Numbered from the stretch's first letter, positions 48,338 to 58,493 are shown. The stretch: 64,000 nt of DNA from Aliarcobacter thereius LMG 24486 (GCF_004214815.1 NZ_CP035926.1:1488001-1552000); one strand, 5' to 3'. A program made the numbers and translations. The notes: a model not told the origin generated them from the letters alone.

Positions 48338-48658
48338 TTATTTTTGTCCAAAGTTACCTAAATTTCCCATAAGATTCATAGCCATTCTTTTTTTATTCTC
48401 TTCACTTTGTTTTATAATATCATTCATACAAGAGATTAAAAGTATTTGTAGTGAATCTTTATCTTCTAGAAGTGAATCATCTATTTTCAAATCAACAACT
48501 TCAGAGTTTCCATTTATAGAAATCTCTACCATTCCTCCACCAGCTTTTGCAGTGAAAATATCAGCAGAATTTTTACTCTCTTGCTCTTTTGCCATATCTT
48601 GAAATTTATTTATCATATCACCAAGATTTAAATTTTTTAAATCAATTCCATCAAACAT
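48338..48658 (-). CDS. YbaB/EbfC family nucleoid-associated protein
   Basis: A 106-residue YbaB/EbfC-type DNA-binding protein, a small dimer that bends [23 protein letters not shown] opens the helical part, and [27 protein letters not shown] is the characteristic C-terminal region. Gene order panD-ybaB-ispA is tight: its start overlaps panD by 8 bases. Many such proteins coat the nucleoid; the exact role here is not known. Confidence 0.9.
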   Translation of the reverse strand: MFDGIDLKNLNLGDMINKFQDMAKEQESKNSADIFTAKAGGGMVEISINGNSEVVDLKIDDSLLEDKDSLQILLISCMNDIIKQSEENKKRMAMNLMGNLGNFGQK

Positions 48659-49034
48659 TTTTGCTTCCTACTAATTCATTTGTAATTAACTCAATATTGT
48701 TTTTATCATCAACTAAAACAACTGTTGGTTTATAGCTTTTTAACTCTTCTTCACTATATGTAGCATAAGCAATAACAATTATTTTATCTCCAACTGATAC
48801 TTTTCTTGCAGCTGCACCATTTAAACACATATCTTTTTGTCCAAATTTACCTTTTATTACATAAGTTTGGAATCTCTCTCCATTATTAATATTTACAATA
48901 TCAACTTTTTGCCCAACTCTTAGATTTGAAGCATTCATAAGTTCTTCATCAATAGTAATAGAACCAACATAATTTAAATTTGCATCACTAACTGTTGCTC
49001 TGTGAATTTTGCTATATAACATCTCAAATGTCAT
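48651..49034 (-). CDS. panD: aspartate 1-decarboxylase PanD
   Basis: PanD makes beta-alanine from aspartate for pantothenate and CoA. Self-cleavage before the pyruvoyl-forming serine occurs in the conserved [12 protein letters not shown] (G24-S25). Other family segments: [14 protein letters not shown] and [26 protein letters not shown]. At 127 residues it has the usual length. An internal methionine (M5) is an alternative start. Confidence 0.96.
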   Translation of the reverse strand: MTFEMLYSKIHRATVSDANLNYVGSITIDEELMNASNLRVGQKVDIVNINNGERFQTYVIKGKFGQKDMCLNGAAARKVSVGDKIIVIAYATYSEEELKSYKPTVVLVDDKNNIELITNELVGSKNV

Positions 49035-49126
49035 AATAAATTTCCTTATCTTTTTTATTAATTTATTTTAGTTGAATTTTAGCACTTTATCTTTAAAACA
49101 CTATTTTATCTACTTTTTAAAGCTAT

Positions 49127-49132
49127 TATAAT
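49127..49132 (+). promoter_or_regulatory. possible promoter -10 box of the cyclophilin gene
   Basis: TATAAT on the plus strand, 38 bases before the GTG start at 49170, in the divergent gap to panD. No clear -35 box. Confidence 0.45.
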
Positions 49133-49169
49133 ATACTAAAAATCTAAAAAATCTTATTAAAGGATATAA

Positions 49170-49703
49170 GTGAAAAAGATTATTTTTCTACTAATTGCTC
49201 TTTTCTCTTTTGCTATTGCAAAAGATCCAATTGCAATTTTTAATACAAATTTAGGTGAATTTAAAGTTGAATTAAAACCATCTTTAGCTCCAAAAGCAGT
49301 TGAGAACTTTATAGCTCTTTCAAAAAAAGATTACTACAATGGAACTATTTTTCATAGAGTTATAAAAGGATTTATGATTCAAGGTGGAGACCCAACAGGA
49401 ACAGGTGCTGGAGGAGAATCAATTTGGGGTGAAAATTTTGAAGATGAATTTTCTCCAAATGCCATTTTTGATAAACCTTATATTTTAGCTATGGCAAATA
49501 GAGGAAAAAATACAAATGGTAGTCAATTTTTTGTAACAACTGTTCCTACATACTGGTTAAATGGAAATCACTCTATTTTTGGTTATGTTATTGATGGTTT
49601 TGAAACTGTGAAAAAAATTGAAGCTGTGAAAACTGCTGGAAGATATGGTGCAGATAAACCTCTTTCTGATGTAGTTATAAATAATATTAAAATAGAAGAG
49701 TAA
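49170..49703 (+). CDS. peptidyl-prolyl cis-trans isomerase (cyclophilin), exported
   Basis: A 177-residue cyclophilin with an N-terminal signal peptide (KKIIFLLIALFSFAIA), so it acts in the periplasm. Core motifs are FHRVIKGFMIQGGDPTGTGAGGESIWG (catalytic R near 62) and ANRGKNTNGSQFFVTT, then HSIFGYVIDGFE. The start is a GTG with an AAAGGA site. It is a single gene ending in a bidirectional terminator. Confidence 0.95.
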   Translation: MKKIIFLLIALFSFAIAKDPIAIFNTNLGEFKVELKPSLAPKAVENFIALSKKDYYNGTIFHRVIKGFMIQGGDPTGTGAGGESIWGENFEDEFSPNAIFDKPYILAMANRGKNTNGSQFFVTTVPTYWLNGNHSIFGYVIDGFETVKKIEAVKTAGRYGADKPLSDVVINNIKIEE

Positions 49704-49717
49704 ATTCTTCTATTTTT
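49689..49717. terminator. bidirectional terminator between cyclophilin and cheW
   Basis: AAAATAGAAGA and TCTTCTATTTT form a perfect 11-bp stem around GTAAAT, with a T-run after it on the plus strand and an A-run before it. It contains the cyclophilin stop codon and serves both convergent genes. Confidence 0.8.
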
Positions 49718-50192
49718 AATCTTCTAATTCATCTTTATGAACTACTCTTTCAATATCCATCAAAACTAACATTTGATTATCATTTAATCTTACATAACCT
49801 TTTAAATATTTTGCAGGTATAGCTGAACCCATTTCTGCAACTGGTGCAAGTGTATTTGTATCTATTTTTTGAACATCATCAACTAAATCTACAACTATTC
49901 CTATCATTCTTTTATCTTCAGTTATAACTGTGATAATAGATGTATTTTCATCATAAATAGCTGGTCCTGTGTTAAACTTTATTCTAATATCTAAAATAGG
50001 AACAACTTCTCCTCTTGAATTTATCAAACCTTTTACCCATTCAGAAGTATTTGGTAAAATAGTAATATTATCTGGATATGTTAATATCTCTTTAATTTTT
50101 GGTAACTCAATAGCATATCTCATCTTTCCCAGTTCGAATGTCATAAATTCTGTGATATTTACACTTTGATTTTTTCTTGAGCTTTTTTCCAT
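49716..50192 (-). CDS. cheW: chemotaxis coupling protein CheW
   Basis: A 158-residue CheW that links chemoreceptors to CheA. The sequence has ITEFMTFELGKMRYAIELPKIKEIL at the start and GLINSRGEVVPILDIR and VDLVDDVQKI, all typical of CheW. It is downstream of xseA by 42 bases, away from the main chemotaxis genes. The gene is likely a coupling partner for chemoreceptors such as those at 28459-31032 and 58876-60279. Confidence 0.93.
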   Translation of the reverse strand: MEKSSRKNQSVNITEFMTFELGKMRYAIELPKIKEILTYPDNITILPNTSEWVKGLINSRGEVVPILDIRIKFNTGPAIYDENTSIITVITEDKRMIGIVVDLVDDVQKIDTNTLAPVAEMGSAIPAKYLKGYVRLNDNQMLVLMDIERVVHKDELED

Positions 50193-50234
50193 TTTATTTA
50201 TCCTTGTTTATAAATATTTTTCAAAATTGTAATA

Positions 50235-51425
50235 TTATACTTGTTGTTTACTTAAACTAATAATTTTTGCAATAGCTTTTACTTTGGCTGTTTGTAGTTC
50301 TATTGTATCATCAATCTCTAGCTTTTCTAAATCTATTAAAATATTATTTTTTGAAATTTGGACAAAAGATGTTTGATCTTTTTTACTAGGATTATTTAAT
50401 TCATAGTTTTGTTTGAGACTATCCAAAATATTTTGAAATATCTGATATTTTTGTAATATTACTCTATTAAAGTTATCTTTTATTAACTCTATTTGATTTT
50501 GAATAAAATTAATTTTTGAATCAATTGAGTTTAGTGAAAATATCTTTTTGATATTTATTAATTCATCCTCTTTTTTCTGAAAAATATTTTTAATACTTCT
50601 TTCTAAATCTTGCATATATAAATCTATTGCTAAAAGCTGGTCATTTTTATTAGGAAGTGCAATTTCAATAGCATTTGATGGAGTTGCAGCTCTTATATCT
50701 GCTACAAAATCACTTATTAAAAAATCTATTTCATGTCCAACGGCTGATATTATTGGAGTTTTTGCTTCAAAAATAGCATCTGCAACTATTTCACTATTAA
50801 ATGCCCACAAATCCTCAATACTTCCACCACCTCTTCCTACAACTATAATATCAACATTTAAACTATCTGCAAATTTTATACTTCTTGAAATATCTTCTTC
50901 ACTTCCATTTCCTTGAACCAAAGTTGGAATAAGAATTAATTCACATAAATTCCATCTATTGGCTGCTACTTTTTTCATATCTTCAATAGCAGCTCCTGTT
51001 GGACTTGTAACAATAGCTATTTTTTTTGGGAATTTAGGAAGAGATTTTTTAATACTTTGTTCAAAATAACCTTTTGCTTGAAGTTTTATTTTAAGTTGTT
51101 CAAATGCTAAAGCTAAACTTCCCACACCATCTGGCTCTATTTTTGTACAAAGTAATTGATAGTTTCCTCTTGGTACAAAAACTGTTATATTTGCACTTAC
51201 TTGAACTTTTTGTCCATTTTCAAGCTGGAATTTTAAATATCTTGCATTTCCTTTAAACATAACACAAGAGATTGTTGAGTTTTCATCTTTTATTGAAAAA
51301 TATATATGCCCAGAACTATGAACAACTAAATTTGAAATCTCTCCTACAACTTGAATTTGCATAAAAGTTGTCTCAAGAAGAGATTTGATTTGTGTATTTA
51401 ATGCTGTAACACTAAGAGTTTGCAT
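50235..51425 (-). CDS. xseA: exodeoxyribonuclease VII large subunit
   Basis: XseA is the catalytic subunit of exonuclease VII, which degrades single-stranded DNA. The 396-residue protein has an N-terminal OB fold (VGEISNLVVHSSGHIYFSIKDE), KIAIVTSPTGAAIEDM, VGRGGGSIEDLWAFN and ISAVGHEIDFLISDFVADIRAATPSNA, all diagnostic; the C-terminal part is coiled-coil. It follows ubiE with no gap. The small subunit XseB was not seen in this window. Confidence 0.95.
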   Translation of the reverse strand: MQTLSVTALNTQIKSLLETTFMQIQVVGEISNLVVHSSGHIYFSIKDENSTISCVMFKGNARYLKFQLENGQKVQVSANITVFVPRGNYQLLCTKIEPDGVGSLALAFEQLKIKLQAKGYFEQSIKKSLPKFPKKIAIVTSPTGAAIEDMKKVAANRWNLCELILIPTLVQGNGSEEDISRSIKFADSLNVDIIVVGRGGGSIEDLWAFNSEIVADAIFEAKTPIISAVGHEIDFLISDFVADIRAATPSNAIEIALPNKNDQLLAIDLYMQDLERSIKNIFQKKEDELINIKKIFSLNSIDSKINFIQNQIELIKDNFNRVILQKYQIFQNILDSLKQNYELNNPSKKDQTSFVQISKNNILIDLEKLEIDDTIELQTAKVKAIAKIISLSKQQV

Positions 51426-52136
51426 TTAGATTTTTTTTGCAATTATCAGTGTTGAGATCTTCATAGAAAAAGCTTTTGTATAAACTATCTCAAAACCAGC
51501 TATTTCCAACTCTTTACATAAATTCTCAGTAGTTAAAAACTCATCAATAGAATCTGGTAAATATCTATAAGCCTCTTTATTTTTTGAAATCAATCCACCA
51601 ATTATTGGTAAAATATTATCCATATAAAATGCTGTTAATTTATCCAGAAAAGATTTTTTATTGTTTTTAGTAAATTCACTAATTACAACTAATCCACCTT
51701 TTTTTAAAACTCTTGCAAACTCATAAAAAGCTTCTTGTCTTTGTACTACATTTCTAATTCCATATGAGATTGATAAAATATCTGAACTATCATTTTCAAG
51801 TGGCATTTTTGTAGCATATGCTTCTATAAATTCAACTTCTGGAAGTTTTGTTTTTCCAACTTCCATCATTCCAACACTTGGATCTATTCCTACAATATTT
51901 TCTAAAATAATATCTCTTTTCTTTGCATTTTGTTTCCAAAAAAGAATCATATCTCCAGTTCCACAAGCAACATCAACTACTTTCTCAATAGATTTTCTAT
52001 TATATAATTCAAAAGTTTTATTACAAGCTTTATCTCTCCAACTTTTATCTATTCCCATTGACATTACTCTATTTGCTTTATCATAAGTTGGAGCAATGTT
52101 ATTAAACATTGATACTATTTTTTCTTGTTTTTCCAA
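51426..52136 (-). CDS. ubiE: demethylmenaquinone methyltransferase / UbiE
   Basis: A class I AdoMet-dependent C-methyltransferase (236 residues) that methylates demethylmenaquinone, and ubiquinone precursors in other bacteria. The AdoMet motif VVDVACGTGDMI and the UbiE signatures YDKANRVMSMGIDKSWRDKA and SISYGIRNV are present. Campylobacterota use menaquinone, so that is the likely substrate. It is immediately upstream of xseA. Confidence 0.94.
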   Translation of the reverse strand: MEKQEKIVSMFNNIAPTYDKANRVMSMGIDKSWRDKACNKTFELYNRKSIEKVVDVACGTGDMILFWKQNAKKRDIILENIVGIDPSVGMMEVGKTKLPEVEFIEAYATKMPLENDSSDILSISYGIRNVVQRQEAFYEFARVLKKGGLVVISEFTKNNKKSFLDKLTAFYMDNILPIIGGLISKNKEAYRYLPDSIDEFLTTENLCKELEIAGFEIVYTKAFSMKISTLIIAKKI

Positions 52137-52161
52137 AAATTCATCCTTATCTTTTTTATAT

Positions 52162-52410
52162 TTATAAAAGATATTTTCCTATAAAAATACCTATAATAAC
52201 TCCAATATTAATTGCAACTGCAACTTTCATAATAGTAAGTTTTTTATCCATATATGGAATTCTATTTAAAATCTCTTCTTGAACTTTTAAACTTATTTCA
52301 AAATCATTTGAAGCTTTTTCTAAATGGTCAATAGACTTTTTTATTGAAATTTCACTAAATTCCATTCTTTCAACAAGCTCTTTAGCCTGTTTGAAACTCA
52401 TTTCACTCAT
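52162..52410 (-). CDS. small membrane protein downstream of a ParA-like ATPase
   Basis: An 82-residue protein not recognised. A charged, coiled-coil-prone N-terminal part (residues 1-55) precedes one C-terminal transmembrane helix (about 60-80, IMKVAVAINIGVIIGIFIG). Its ATG overlaps the end of the ParA-like gene by four bases, which suggests the two proteins act together, possibly tethering the ATPase to the membrane. That link is inference. Confidence 0.6.
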   Translation of the reverse strand: MSEMSFKQAKELVERMEFSEISIKKSIDHLEKASNDFEISLKVQEEILNRIPYMDKKLTIMKVAVAINIGVIIGIFIGKYLL

Positions 52411-53198
52411 TTTTTAATCTCTATCCATTGATCTAAGTTAAAAAATATTTTATTTAAAGTATTTAATACATAATCTTTTGCTTCTGTTTGAATTCTTCTA
52501 AAAAATAGATATTTTCTTGCAGATTCTAAATCTCCAAGTTCTTTTGCTTCAATAGCTTTTTTTGCAAAATCTGTATTATTGTATGCCATTTCCCAAACTG
52601 TACTTCCTAAATATCTACTCATTGTAATAATTTTATCATTTTGTACAGGGAAATATTTTGGATCTTTTACAAAATCACAAATTGCAGAATTTGAATCAAG
52701 ATATTTATGTCCAAAAAAGTTTATAAATTGTTCTGAATAATAATCTTCTTCCATAGAGATTGCTCTTGTAAGTGCAAAAATCATATTTTCTTCAGGATTT
52801 TTCTCAATTTTTCTAATCTTTTTCATTGTTGCAATAGCATTTTTTCCATCAAGTTCACCATCTCCCAAAGGAATAATCCATTTAACATTTCCAAAGCTTC
52901 CAACTTTTTTAATCTCATCTAAAACCAAAGCCGATGTTTTATTTCCCCCAACATCAACAATAACTTCATGATTATCATCCATTAAAATAAGTTCATCAAG
53001 CTCATTTATACGGTTTGTTCCTAGCATTCTTTTTTCTACTATTTCTGTTCTTGTAAAAGACTTTGAGTCATTGTTTTCATCATCAATTTCTATGTAAGTT
53101 ATCTTTTTCCCATGTTTTTTGTATAAATATGGTGCAATAACTTGCATGGCTACTGTTGACTTACCAACACCACCCTTTGTTTGAGGAATTATTATCAT
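52407..53198 (-). CDS. ParA/MinD-family ATPase without ParB
   Basis: A 263-residue P-loop protein with the deviant Walker A KGGVGKST (residues 8-15, in PQTKGGVGKS) that marks the ParA/MinD/Mrp group. IEIDDENN and VIVDVGGNK fit the A' and B motifs. The remaining sequence is not typical of chromosomal ParA. No ParB is adjacent, but a small one-helix membrane protein overlaps its end. A localisation or assembly ATPase is possible. Confidence 0.72.
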   Translation of the reverse strand: MIIIPQTKGGVGKSTVAMQVIAPYLYKKHGKKITYIEIDDENNDSKSFTRTEIVEKRMLGTNRINELDELILMDDNHEVIVDVGGNKTSALVLDEIKKVGSFGNVKWIIPLGDGELDGKNAIATMKKIRKIEKNPEENMIFALTRAISMEEDYYSEQFINFFGHKYLDSNSAICDFVKDPKYFPVQNDKIITMSRYLGSTVWEMAYNNTDFAKKAIEAKELGDLESARKYLFFRRIQTEAKDYVLNTLNKIFFNLDQWIEIKK

Positions 53199-53252
53199 TT
53201 TTCTTTGCCCTTTTTTAAAAACTTAGATTCTTTGATTTTATCCAAATCATCA

Positions 53253-54077
53253 TTAAATAACTATTGCTTCACTCTTGTAAATTTCACTGCTATTACAAAA
53301 TTTTTTAAGCTTAAAACTACTCTTTGCCTTTCCATCTTCTATATCTACAACCATAAGCTGTAAAATACTTTTACAAGAGTTTGGAACTTCAAAATGACTA
53401 TTTATTCCTGTTGTAGCTCTTTTTATTGGTGCTTCTTTATCCATTCCTATTACATTGTCAAAACAACCTGTAAGTCCAATATCTGTTAGATATGCAGTAT
53501 TTTCAAATATTTGTAAATCATCTGTTCCTACATGAGTGTGAGTTCCACAAATAGCACTTACTCTATCTTTAAACATCATAAGCATAACTCTTTTTTCACT
53601 TGTTGCTTCTCCATGAAAATCTATAAAAATATTTTTTATATTTTGCTCTTCTAAAGCTTGTATAACTTCACTTGCAAGATTAAATGGATTATCAATAATT
53701 GGCATTGAAAATTGTCCCATAAGATTTAAAACAGCAAGTTTTTCAATATTTTCATCTATCTTTACATCACAAATTTTAAGTCCTGTTCCAATAACACCTT
53801 TTGGATAATTATGTGGTCTTAAAACATTTCCATTTTCTAAAAGTACATTAAGATCTTTTTTCTTATCAAAACTATGATTTCCACCTGTTATTAAATCTAT
53901 TCCACTATTTATTAACTCTTTATAACTATCAACTGTAAGTCCAAAACCGTGACTTGCATTTTCAGCATTTGCAATTATAAAATCTATTTTATACTCTTCT
54001 TTAATATTTTTTAAACTCTCTTTAATTATTTTTCTTCCAGGACGACCTACAATATCTCCTATAAATCCTATTCTCAA
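53253..54077 (-). CDS. YmdB-family metallophosphoesterase
   Basis: A 274-residue calcineurin-like phosphoesterase of the YmdB type, known as a 2',3'-cyclic nucleotide phosphodiesterase in Bacillus. The metal motifs are FIGDIVGRPGRK, ANAENASHG, GGNHSFDKK, DFHGEATSEK and CGTHTHVGTDD. Full length (usual about 265). It overlaps the upstream PAS kinase gene by four bases, so it is translated with the signalling genes. Confidence 0.9.
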   Translation of the reverse strand: MRIGFIGDIVGRPGRKIIKESLKNIKEEYKIDFIIANAENASHGFGLTVDSYKELINSGIDLITGGNHSFDKKKDLNVLLENGNVLRPHNYPKGVIGTGLKICDVKIDENIEKLAVLNLMGQFSMPIIDNPFNLASEVIQALEEQNIKNIFIDFHGEATSEKRVMLMMFKDRVSAICGTHTHVGTDDLQIFENTAYLTDIGLTGCFDNVIGMDKEAPIKRATTGINSHFEVPNSCKSILQLMVVDIEDGKAKSSFKLKKFCNSSEIYKSEAIVI

Positions 54078-56464
54078 TTATCTTCCTTTTTGTACTTTTC
54101 TAAATTTATTTCAAAAACAGCTCCTAAACTATCATTATATCCATCTATTTTTCCACCATTTTCTTCAATAATATTCTTTGCAATAGATAGTCCTATTCCC
54201 ATTCCACCTTTTTCTTTTTGACTATTAAATGGTTCAAATAGTTTTTTCATAGCCTCTTTTGGAATTCCACCTGCATTATCTTTAAACTTAATATTTATCA
54301 TATCTTCTGTACTAGTTACTTCTATTTTTAACCATCTATTCTCATATTCAGCTATTTTTTCTAACTCATCAAGAGCATTATTTATAATAATAATCCAAAC
54401 CTGTTCAAGCTTTTGTTTTTGTCCAAAAATATATAGTGGATCTTTAATTATCAAATCTTCATCAAAATTCAATAATCTATTATTTAAATAGATTTTTCCT
54501 ATATGTTTTGCTCTATTATGTGCCATTGTTAGAGAAGTTACAATTGTTTGGCAAACATTTATTTTCTCTTTATTTGCTGTTTTTGAGTGAGTAACTTCTC
54601 TCATACTTTCAACAATATTTGCAATTCTATTTATTCCATCTTTCATCTTTTTACTATCAAGAAGCATTCTTTGTTTGATTTCACTCTCTTCTAAATCATT
54701 TATATCATACTGCATAAGTTCTAGGTTACCTTTTACATAAGTAAGTGGAGTATTTATTTCGTGTGTAATTCCAGCTGCCATTGTTCCTATATAGCTAAGT
54801 CTTGCACTTTTTATCTGCTCTTCTAAATGTATTTGATCTTTTGCTTTACTTTTTTCTAACTCTTCTTCAATTCTTGCTTCTAAAGTCAAATTCAACTCTT
54901 GTAATTCTCTTTTATCTTCAAGTGAATTTACAATAAAAATTATCTGATTTTTATCTCTTAAAAGTTTTAAACTAAGTTCTAAATGAGTTTGTAAACCATC
55001 TTTTCTGATAAATATTTTCTCTATTTTTGATATATTTATTAAATCTTTTAATTCAATAAATAACTTTGCCAATTCACTTTTAGAGTCTTTTTCTATTAGA
55101 TTAAGAATTTGTGATTTATAAAGTTCATTCTCTTTATATCCTAAAAACAGTTCAAATTGTCTATTTACTTTTACTATATTATACTCATCATCTAAAATAG
55201 CTATACCACTTTGAACATTTTCAAAAATACTATTATATAGTTCAACTTGATTATTTAAATTATTATAAAGTTCTTCAATTTTTAATTTATTTGTATTATC
55301 TTGACAAATAACATTAAAATACCTTTCATTTTCTATATTTGTGATTTCAACAAAAATATCTAAAAAGAAAATATCTCCATCTTTTTTAATACCTTGTATT
55401 CTTTTTAATTTTATTTGTTTGTTTTTTGAGCTCTTCAATATTATTGTTTTTACAACTCTTCTTAAATTACTTTTTACTATAAAATCATATTTCTGTCCTA
55501 GAAGTTCACTCTTTGAAAAACCTAAAAAATCTGAAAAAGCACTACTTACATCATTTATTCTTCCTTGATTATCAACTCTTAAGTATAAAATATACCTATC
55601 CATAATCTCAGAACTTTTGTCTATTCTTATATTATTTTTTTGGTTTGCTATATCTAGTTCTTTATTTTTGTTTTCTATTTTTTTATTCTCTTTTGCAATA
55701 ATAAGTGTTGCAATACTTGAAAATAAAAGTGATAAAAATATACTAATCAAACTTATTCTCAAAAAGTTTTCTAGATAAAAATCCTTTAGAATACTATTTT
55801 GATTTTTTACTAAAATTACAAAGTATTCACTCTTATTTATATATATCTTTTTTGTATTAAAATCTTTATAATTATTACTTTCATACTCTGATTGAGTTAA
55901 TATTTTACTATTTGCAAAATATACTTTTGACCTTTTTTCTAAAAAAGAGTTCATATCTATTTTTAGTATAAAAAACTCATTTTCTCCTCTTATTGCTATA
56001 TTTATAATACTCTTATCTTTTGTATCTAAAAAAGAGTATTTTTCATACTTTTTAATAGTTCTTAAATCTTTATAATACTCTTGCATATAGTTTGTTTTTA
56101 ATCTTTTAAACTCTTTATTTATATTATCAAAAACAAATCTATCTTTTGAATCGAAAGCCAAAGATTTAAACTCTAAAATCTCTTTCTCATGAAGAATTGT
56201 TTTCTCTATAAATGTTTTTAAAACTTCATCTGAAAGATAATTCTTAAATAATATTTCTAAGATATTTAGTTTCTCTTCATAGTTTCTTATAAAATTTAAA
56301 AAAACAAACTCTTGCTCTTCTATTGTAGTTTCTAATCTTTTTTCATCAATATCAGTTTTATAAAAACTATTTTTTCCATTAAATGAGTAGAAGGTATAAG
56401 ATAATAAAAGTGTAAAAAAAAGTATAAATGTTAAAAAAATCTTTGTATAAAATAAAGGTCTCAT
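54074..56464 (-). CDS. PAS-domain sensor histidine kinase
   Basis: A 796-residue membrane kinase with a helix near 8-28, an extracytoplasmic sensor (to about 230), a second helix (about 234-254), two PAS domains (about 280-385 and 405-515), then the kinase. H-box: GITHEINTPLTYVKGN. N-box IIINNALDELE, G1 FKDNAGGIP, G2 GGMGIGLSIAKNIIEENGG are all intact. It follows the degenerate PAS kinase by four bases and is probably the active member of the pair. The receiver at 58494 is a possible partner. Confidence 0.9.
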   Translation of the reverse strand: MRPLFYTKIFLTFILFFTLLLSYTFYSFNGKNSFYKTDIDEKRLETTIEEQEFVFLNFIRNYEEKLNILEILFKNYLSDEVLKTFIEKTILHEKEILEFKSLAFDSKDRFVFDNINKEFKRLKTNYMQEYYKDLRTIKKYEKYSFLDTKDKSIINIAIRGENEFFILKIDMNSFLEKRSKVYFANSKILTQSEYESNNYKDFNTKKIYINKSEYFVILVKNQNSILKDFYLENFLRISLISIFLSLLFSSIATLIIAKENKKIENKNKELDIANQKNNIRIDKSSEIMDRYILYLRVDNQGRINDVSSAFSDFLGFSKSELLGQKYDFIVKSNLRRVVKTIILKSSKNKQIKLKRIQGIKKDGDIFFLDIFVEITNIENERYFNVICQDNTNKLKIEELYNNLNNQVELYNSIFENVQSGIAILDDEYNIVKVNRQFELFLGYKENELYKSQILNLIEKDSKSELAKLFIELKDLINISKIEKIFIRKDGLQTHLELSLKLLRDKNQIIFIVNSLEDKRELQELNLTLEARIEEELEKSKAKDQIHLEEQIKSARLSYIGTMAAGITHEINTPLTYVKGNLELMQYDINDLEESEIKQRMLLDSKKMKDGINRIANIVESMREVTHSKTANKEKINVCQTIVTSLTMAHNRAKHIGKIYLNNRLLNFDEDLIIKDPLYIFGQKQKLEQVWIIIINNALDELEKIAEYENRWLKIEVTSTEDMINIKFKDNAGGIPKEAMKKLFEPFNSQKEKGGMGIGLSIAKNIIEENGGKIDGYNDSLGAVFEINLEKYKKEDN

Positions 56465-56468
56465 CTAC

Positions 56469-58490
56469 TTACTTTTTAACTTTTATATAATAGCTTGTCT
56501 CATTTATAGAATTTTTACATAAGAAGATTGCACCATTTTTTTCAATCAATAGTTTTGCTAAATATAATTTTGAGTCTAAATATGTATTATCTAACTTACT
56601 TATAATCTCATCTAAAAACTCTTTTTTCTCAGCACTTTCTATATTTTCATGAATTTTTATAATCTGCTCTTCATTATTCTCTATTAGTTCTATTGTTATA
56701 GTACATTTTTTATCTGAATACATTTCTACTTGCTCTAAAATAAATAAAATTATATTTTTTAATATTGATTTTAGTTCAAAAAAAGCAATTTTAATCTCTG
56801 TTTCATCTTCAGTTTCTAAAACTAGTTTACAGTTTTTACTATTTTTTAACTTTGATTCTAAAGTAGTTTTTATATTATCAAAAACCAAAGAGAGATTTGA
56901 GATATTATGTTTTGACGATTTAAATAGTTTTTTTACATCATTTAAAATAAATGATAAATTTTGTAACTCTTCTGAAACATTATCTTGAAGTTTTTCAAAT
57001 GTTTTTTGATCCATATCTTCAATATTTCTTACTCTCTTCATCTCATAAGATATTTTTGAAATTGGTTGTTTCCATTGATGAGAAATAGAGTCCAGTATTT
57101 TTGATACTAAAGATAGTTTTGATTCATCTTTTAAATCTCTATCAAGAAGTCTTAACTCACTCAATCTATTTGATAAATCATCTTTTAATAATTTATTTAT
57201 CTTTTCAAGTTGTTTTTTATCTGTAATATCACTTCTTATAGAGCTATATCCAATGAGACTATTGTTTGAATTATATTTTGGAAAAATATTTATTTTTACC
57301 CAATAAGTGTTACCAAATTTATCTCTATTTTTTATCTCACCTTGCCAATTTTTGACATTTTTTAGCTCTTTTTTCAGACTTTTATAAAAGTTTTCAGAAA
57401 CATCATTATGCTTTAATACTTCAATATCTTTTCCTAAAATTTCATCTTCTGAATATCCCGATATTTTACAAAATGACTTTGAAACATAAGTAATTTTTCC
57501 ATCTAAATCAAAATCAACTTTTGAAATATATTTATCAATTTGATTTAATATATCTTTTAAATCATTTTTCAATACACTGTTTTTTGTTTTTAATTGAAGT
57601 AAATAGATAGTTATAAAAATCAAAACAACGAGGAAAATTGTAAATATTACAAATATATAGCTATAAAAACTATCAATTTTCTCAATTTTTATATCATTCT
57701 TATTAAAAAATACAATATAAAATGTATCATCATAAAATTTCATATCTGTTATTTTCATAAAAGTAAGAGTTTTTTTAACACCATCTTCATTTAAAACATA
57801 TGTAGTATCTAATTTGTTATTAATTATTTTCTCTATTTTTTCTAAATCTGATTCATTTTTTATAAAACTATCAAGATTGTTTCTATTTAATTTAGAACTA
57901 AATAGTTTTAAAAATTCAAATCCTTGCATATTTGTTTCAAGTTTTTCTAATAAAGTATCTAAATCAAACTCTATATTTATAATCGCTATAAAGTTTAAAT
58001 CTTTATCAAATATAGGTTTTGAAAATACCAGATATCCCTCATTTGAGATTATTTTATATGCATATTGCTCTTTTTTACTACTTGTTACACTATCAAGAAG
58101 TGAGTTTGTAAAACTATCTTTAAAGTTAATATCTTGGAAGTTTAAAATCAAAGCTCCATCTTTTGTATAAAAACTTATATCAAAAACACCTAAACTACTA
58201 TAATAAGAGTAATTTGATTCAAATTCATCATATAATCTGTTTTTTAATCTTATAGGATTTTTCTCTGAAACTAAAAGATTAAGTAACTCTTCACTTTTTA
58301 CAAGCTCAGTAAAATAAATAAACTCAGCAGTATCTGCGAACTCTTTTTCTATTGTTTTATACTCTTTTAAAGCTTTCTCTTTTGTTTTATTATTTACTTT
58401 CTCAAAATCACTATTTTTTAAATATGTGAAGAAAAAAATAAATGTAATAAGAGCTAGAAAAAAAAGTATTAGATACTTAATCTTATTCAT
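56469..58490 (-). CDS. PAS sensor protein with histidine kinase-like but degenerate ATPase domain
   Basis: A 673-residue membrane protein: helix near 5-24, an extracytoplasmic sensor, a second helix about 275-300, one PAS domain (about 320-425), then a phosphoacceptor-like segment SISHQWKQPISKISYEM. The following ATPase region lacks recognisable N and G boxes (no DxGxG and no GxGLG), so it may not phosphorylate. It is three bases after the receiver gene and four bases before the intact PAS kinase. Confidence 0.8.
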   Translation of the reverse strand: MNKIKYLILFFLALITFIFFFTYLKNSDFEKVNNKTKEKALKEYKTIEKEFADTAEFIYFTELVKSEELLNLLVSEKNPIRLKNRLYDEFESNYSYYSSLGVFDISFYTKDGALILNFQDINFKDSFTNSLLDSVTSSKKEQYAYKIISNEGYLVFSKPIFDKDLNFIAIINIEFDLDTLLEKLETNMQGFEFLKLFSSKLNRNNLDSFIKNESDLEKIEKIINNKLDTTYVLNEDGVKKTLTFMKITDMKFYDDTFYIVFFNKNDIKIEKIDSFYSYIFVIFTIFLVVLIFITIYLLQLKTKNSVLKNDLKDILNQIDKYISKVDFDLDGKITYVSKSFCKISGYSEDEILGKDIEVLKHNDVSENFYKSLKKELKNVKNWQGEIKNRDKFGNTYWVKINIFPKYNSNNSLIGYSSIRSDITDKKQLEKINKLLKDDLSNRLSELRLLDRDLKDESKLSLVSKILDSISHQWKQPISKISYEMKRVRNIEDMDQKTFEKLQDNVSEELQNLSFILNDVKKLFKSSKHNISNLSLVFDNIKTTLESKLKNSKNCKLVLETEDETEIKIAFFELKSILKNIILFILEQVEMYSDKKCTITIELIENNEEQIIKIHENIESAEKKEFLDEIISKLDNTYLDSKLYLAKLLIEKNGAIFLCKNSINETSYYIKVKK

Positions 58491-58493
58491 ATA

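Noticed and set aside
47464-48351. TTG at 48351 as the start of the prenyl synthase gene
   Set aside because: It lies inside ybaB and an ATG at 48336 directly follows the ybaB stop.
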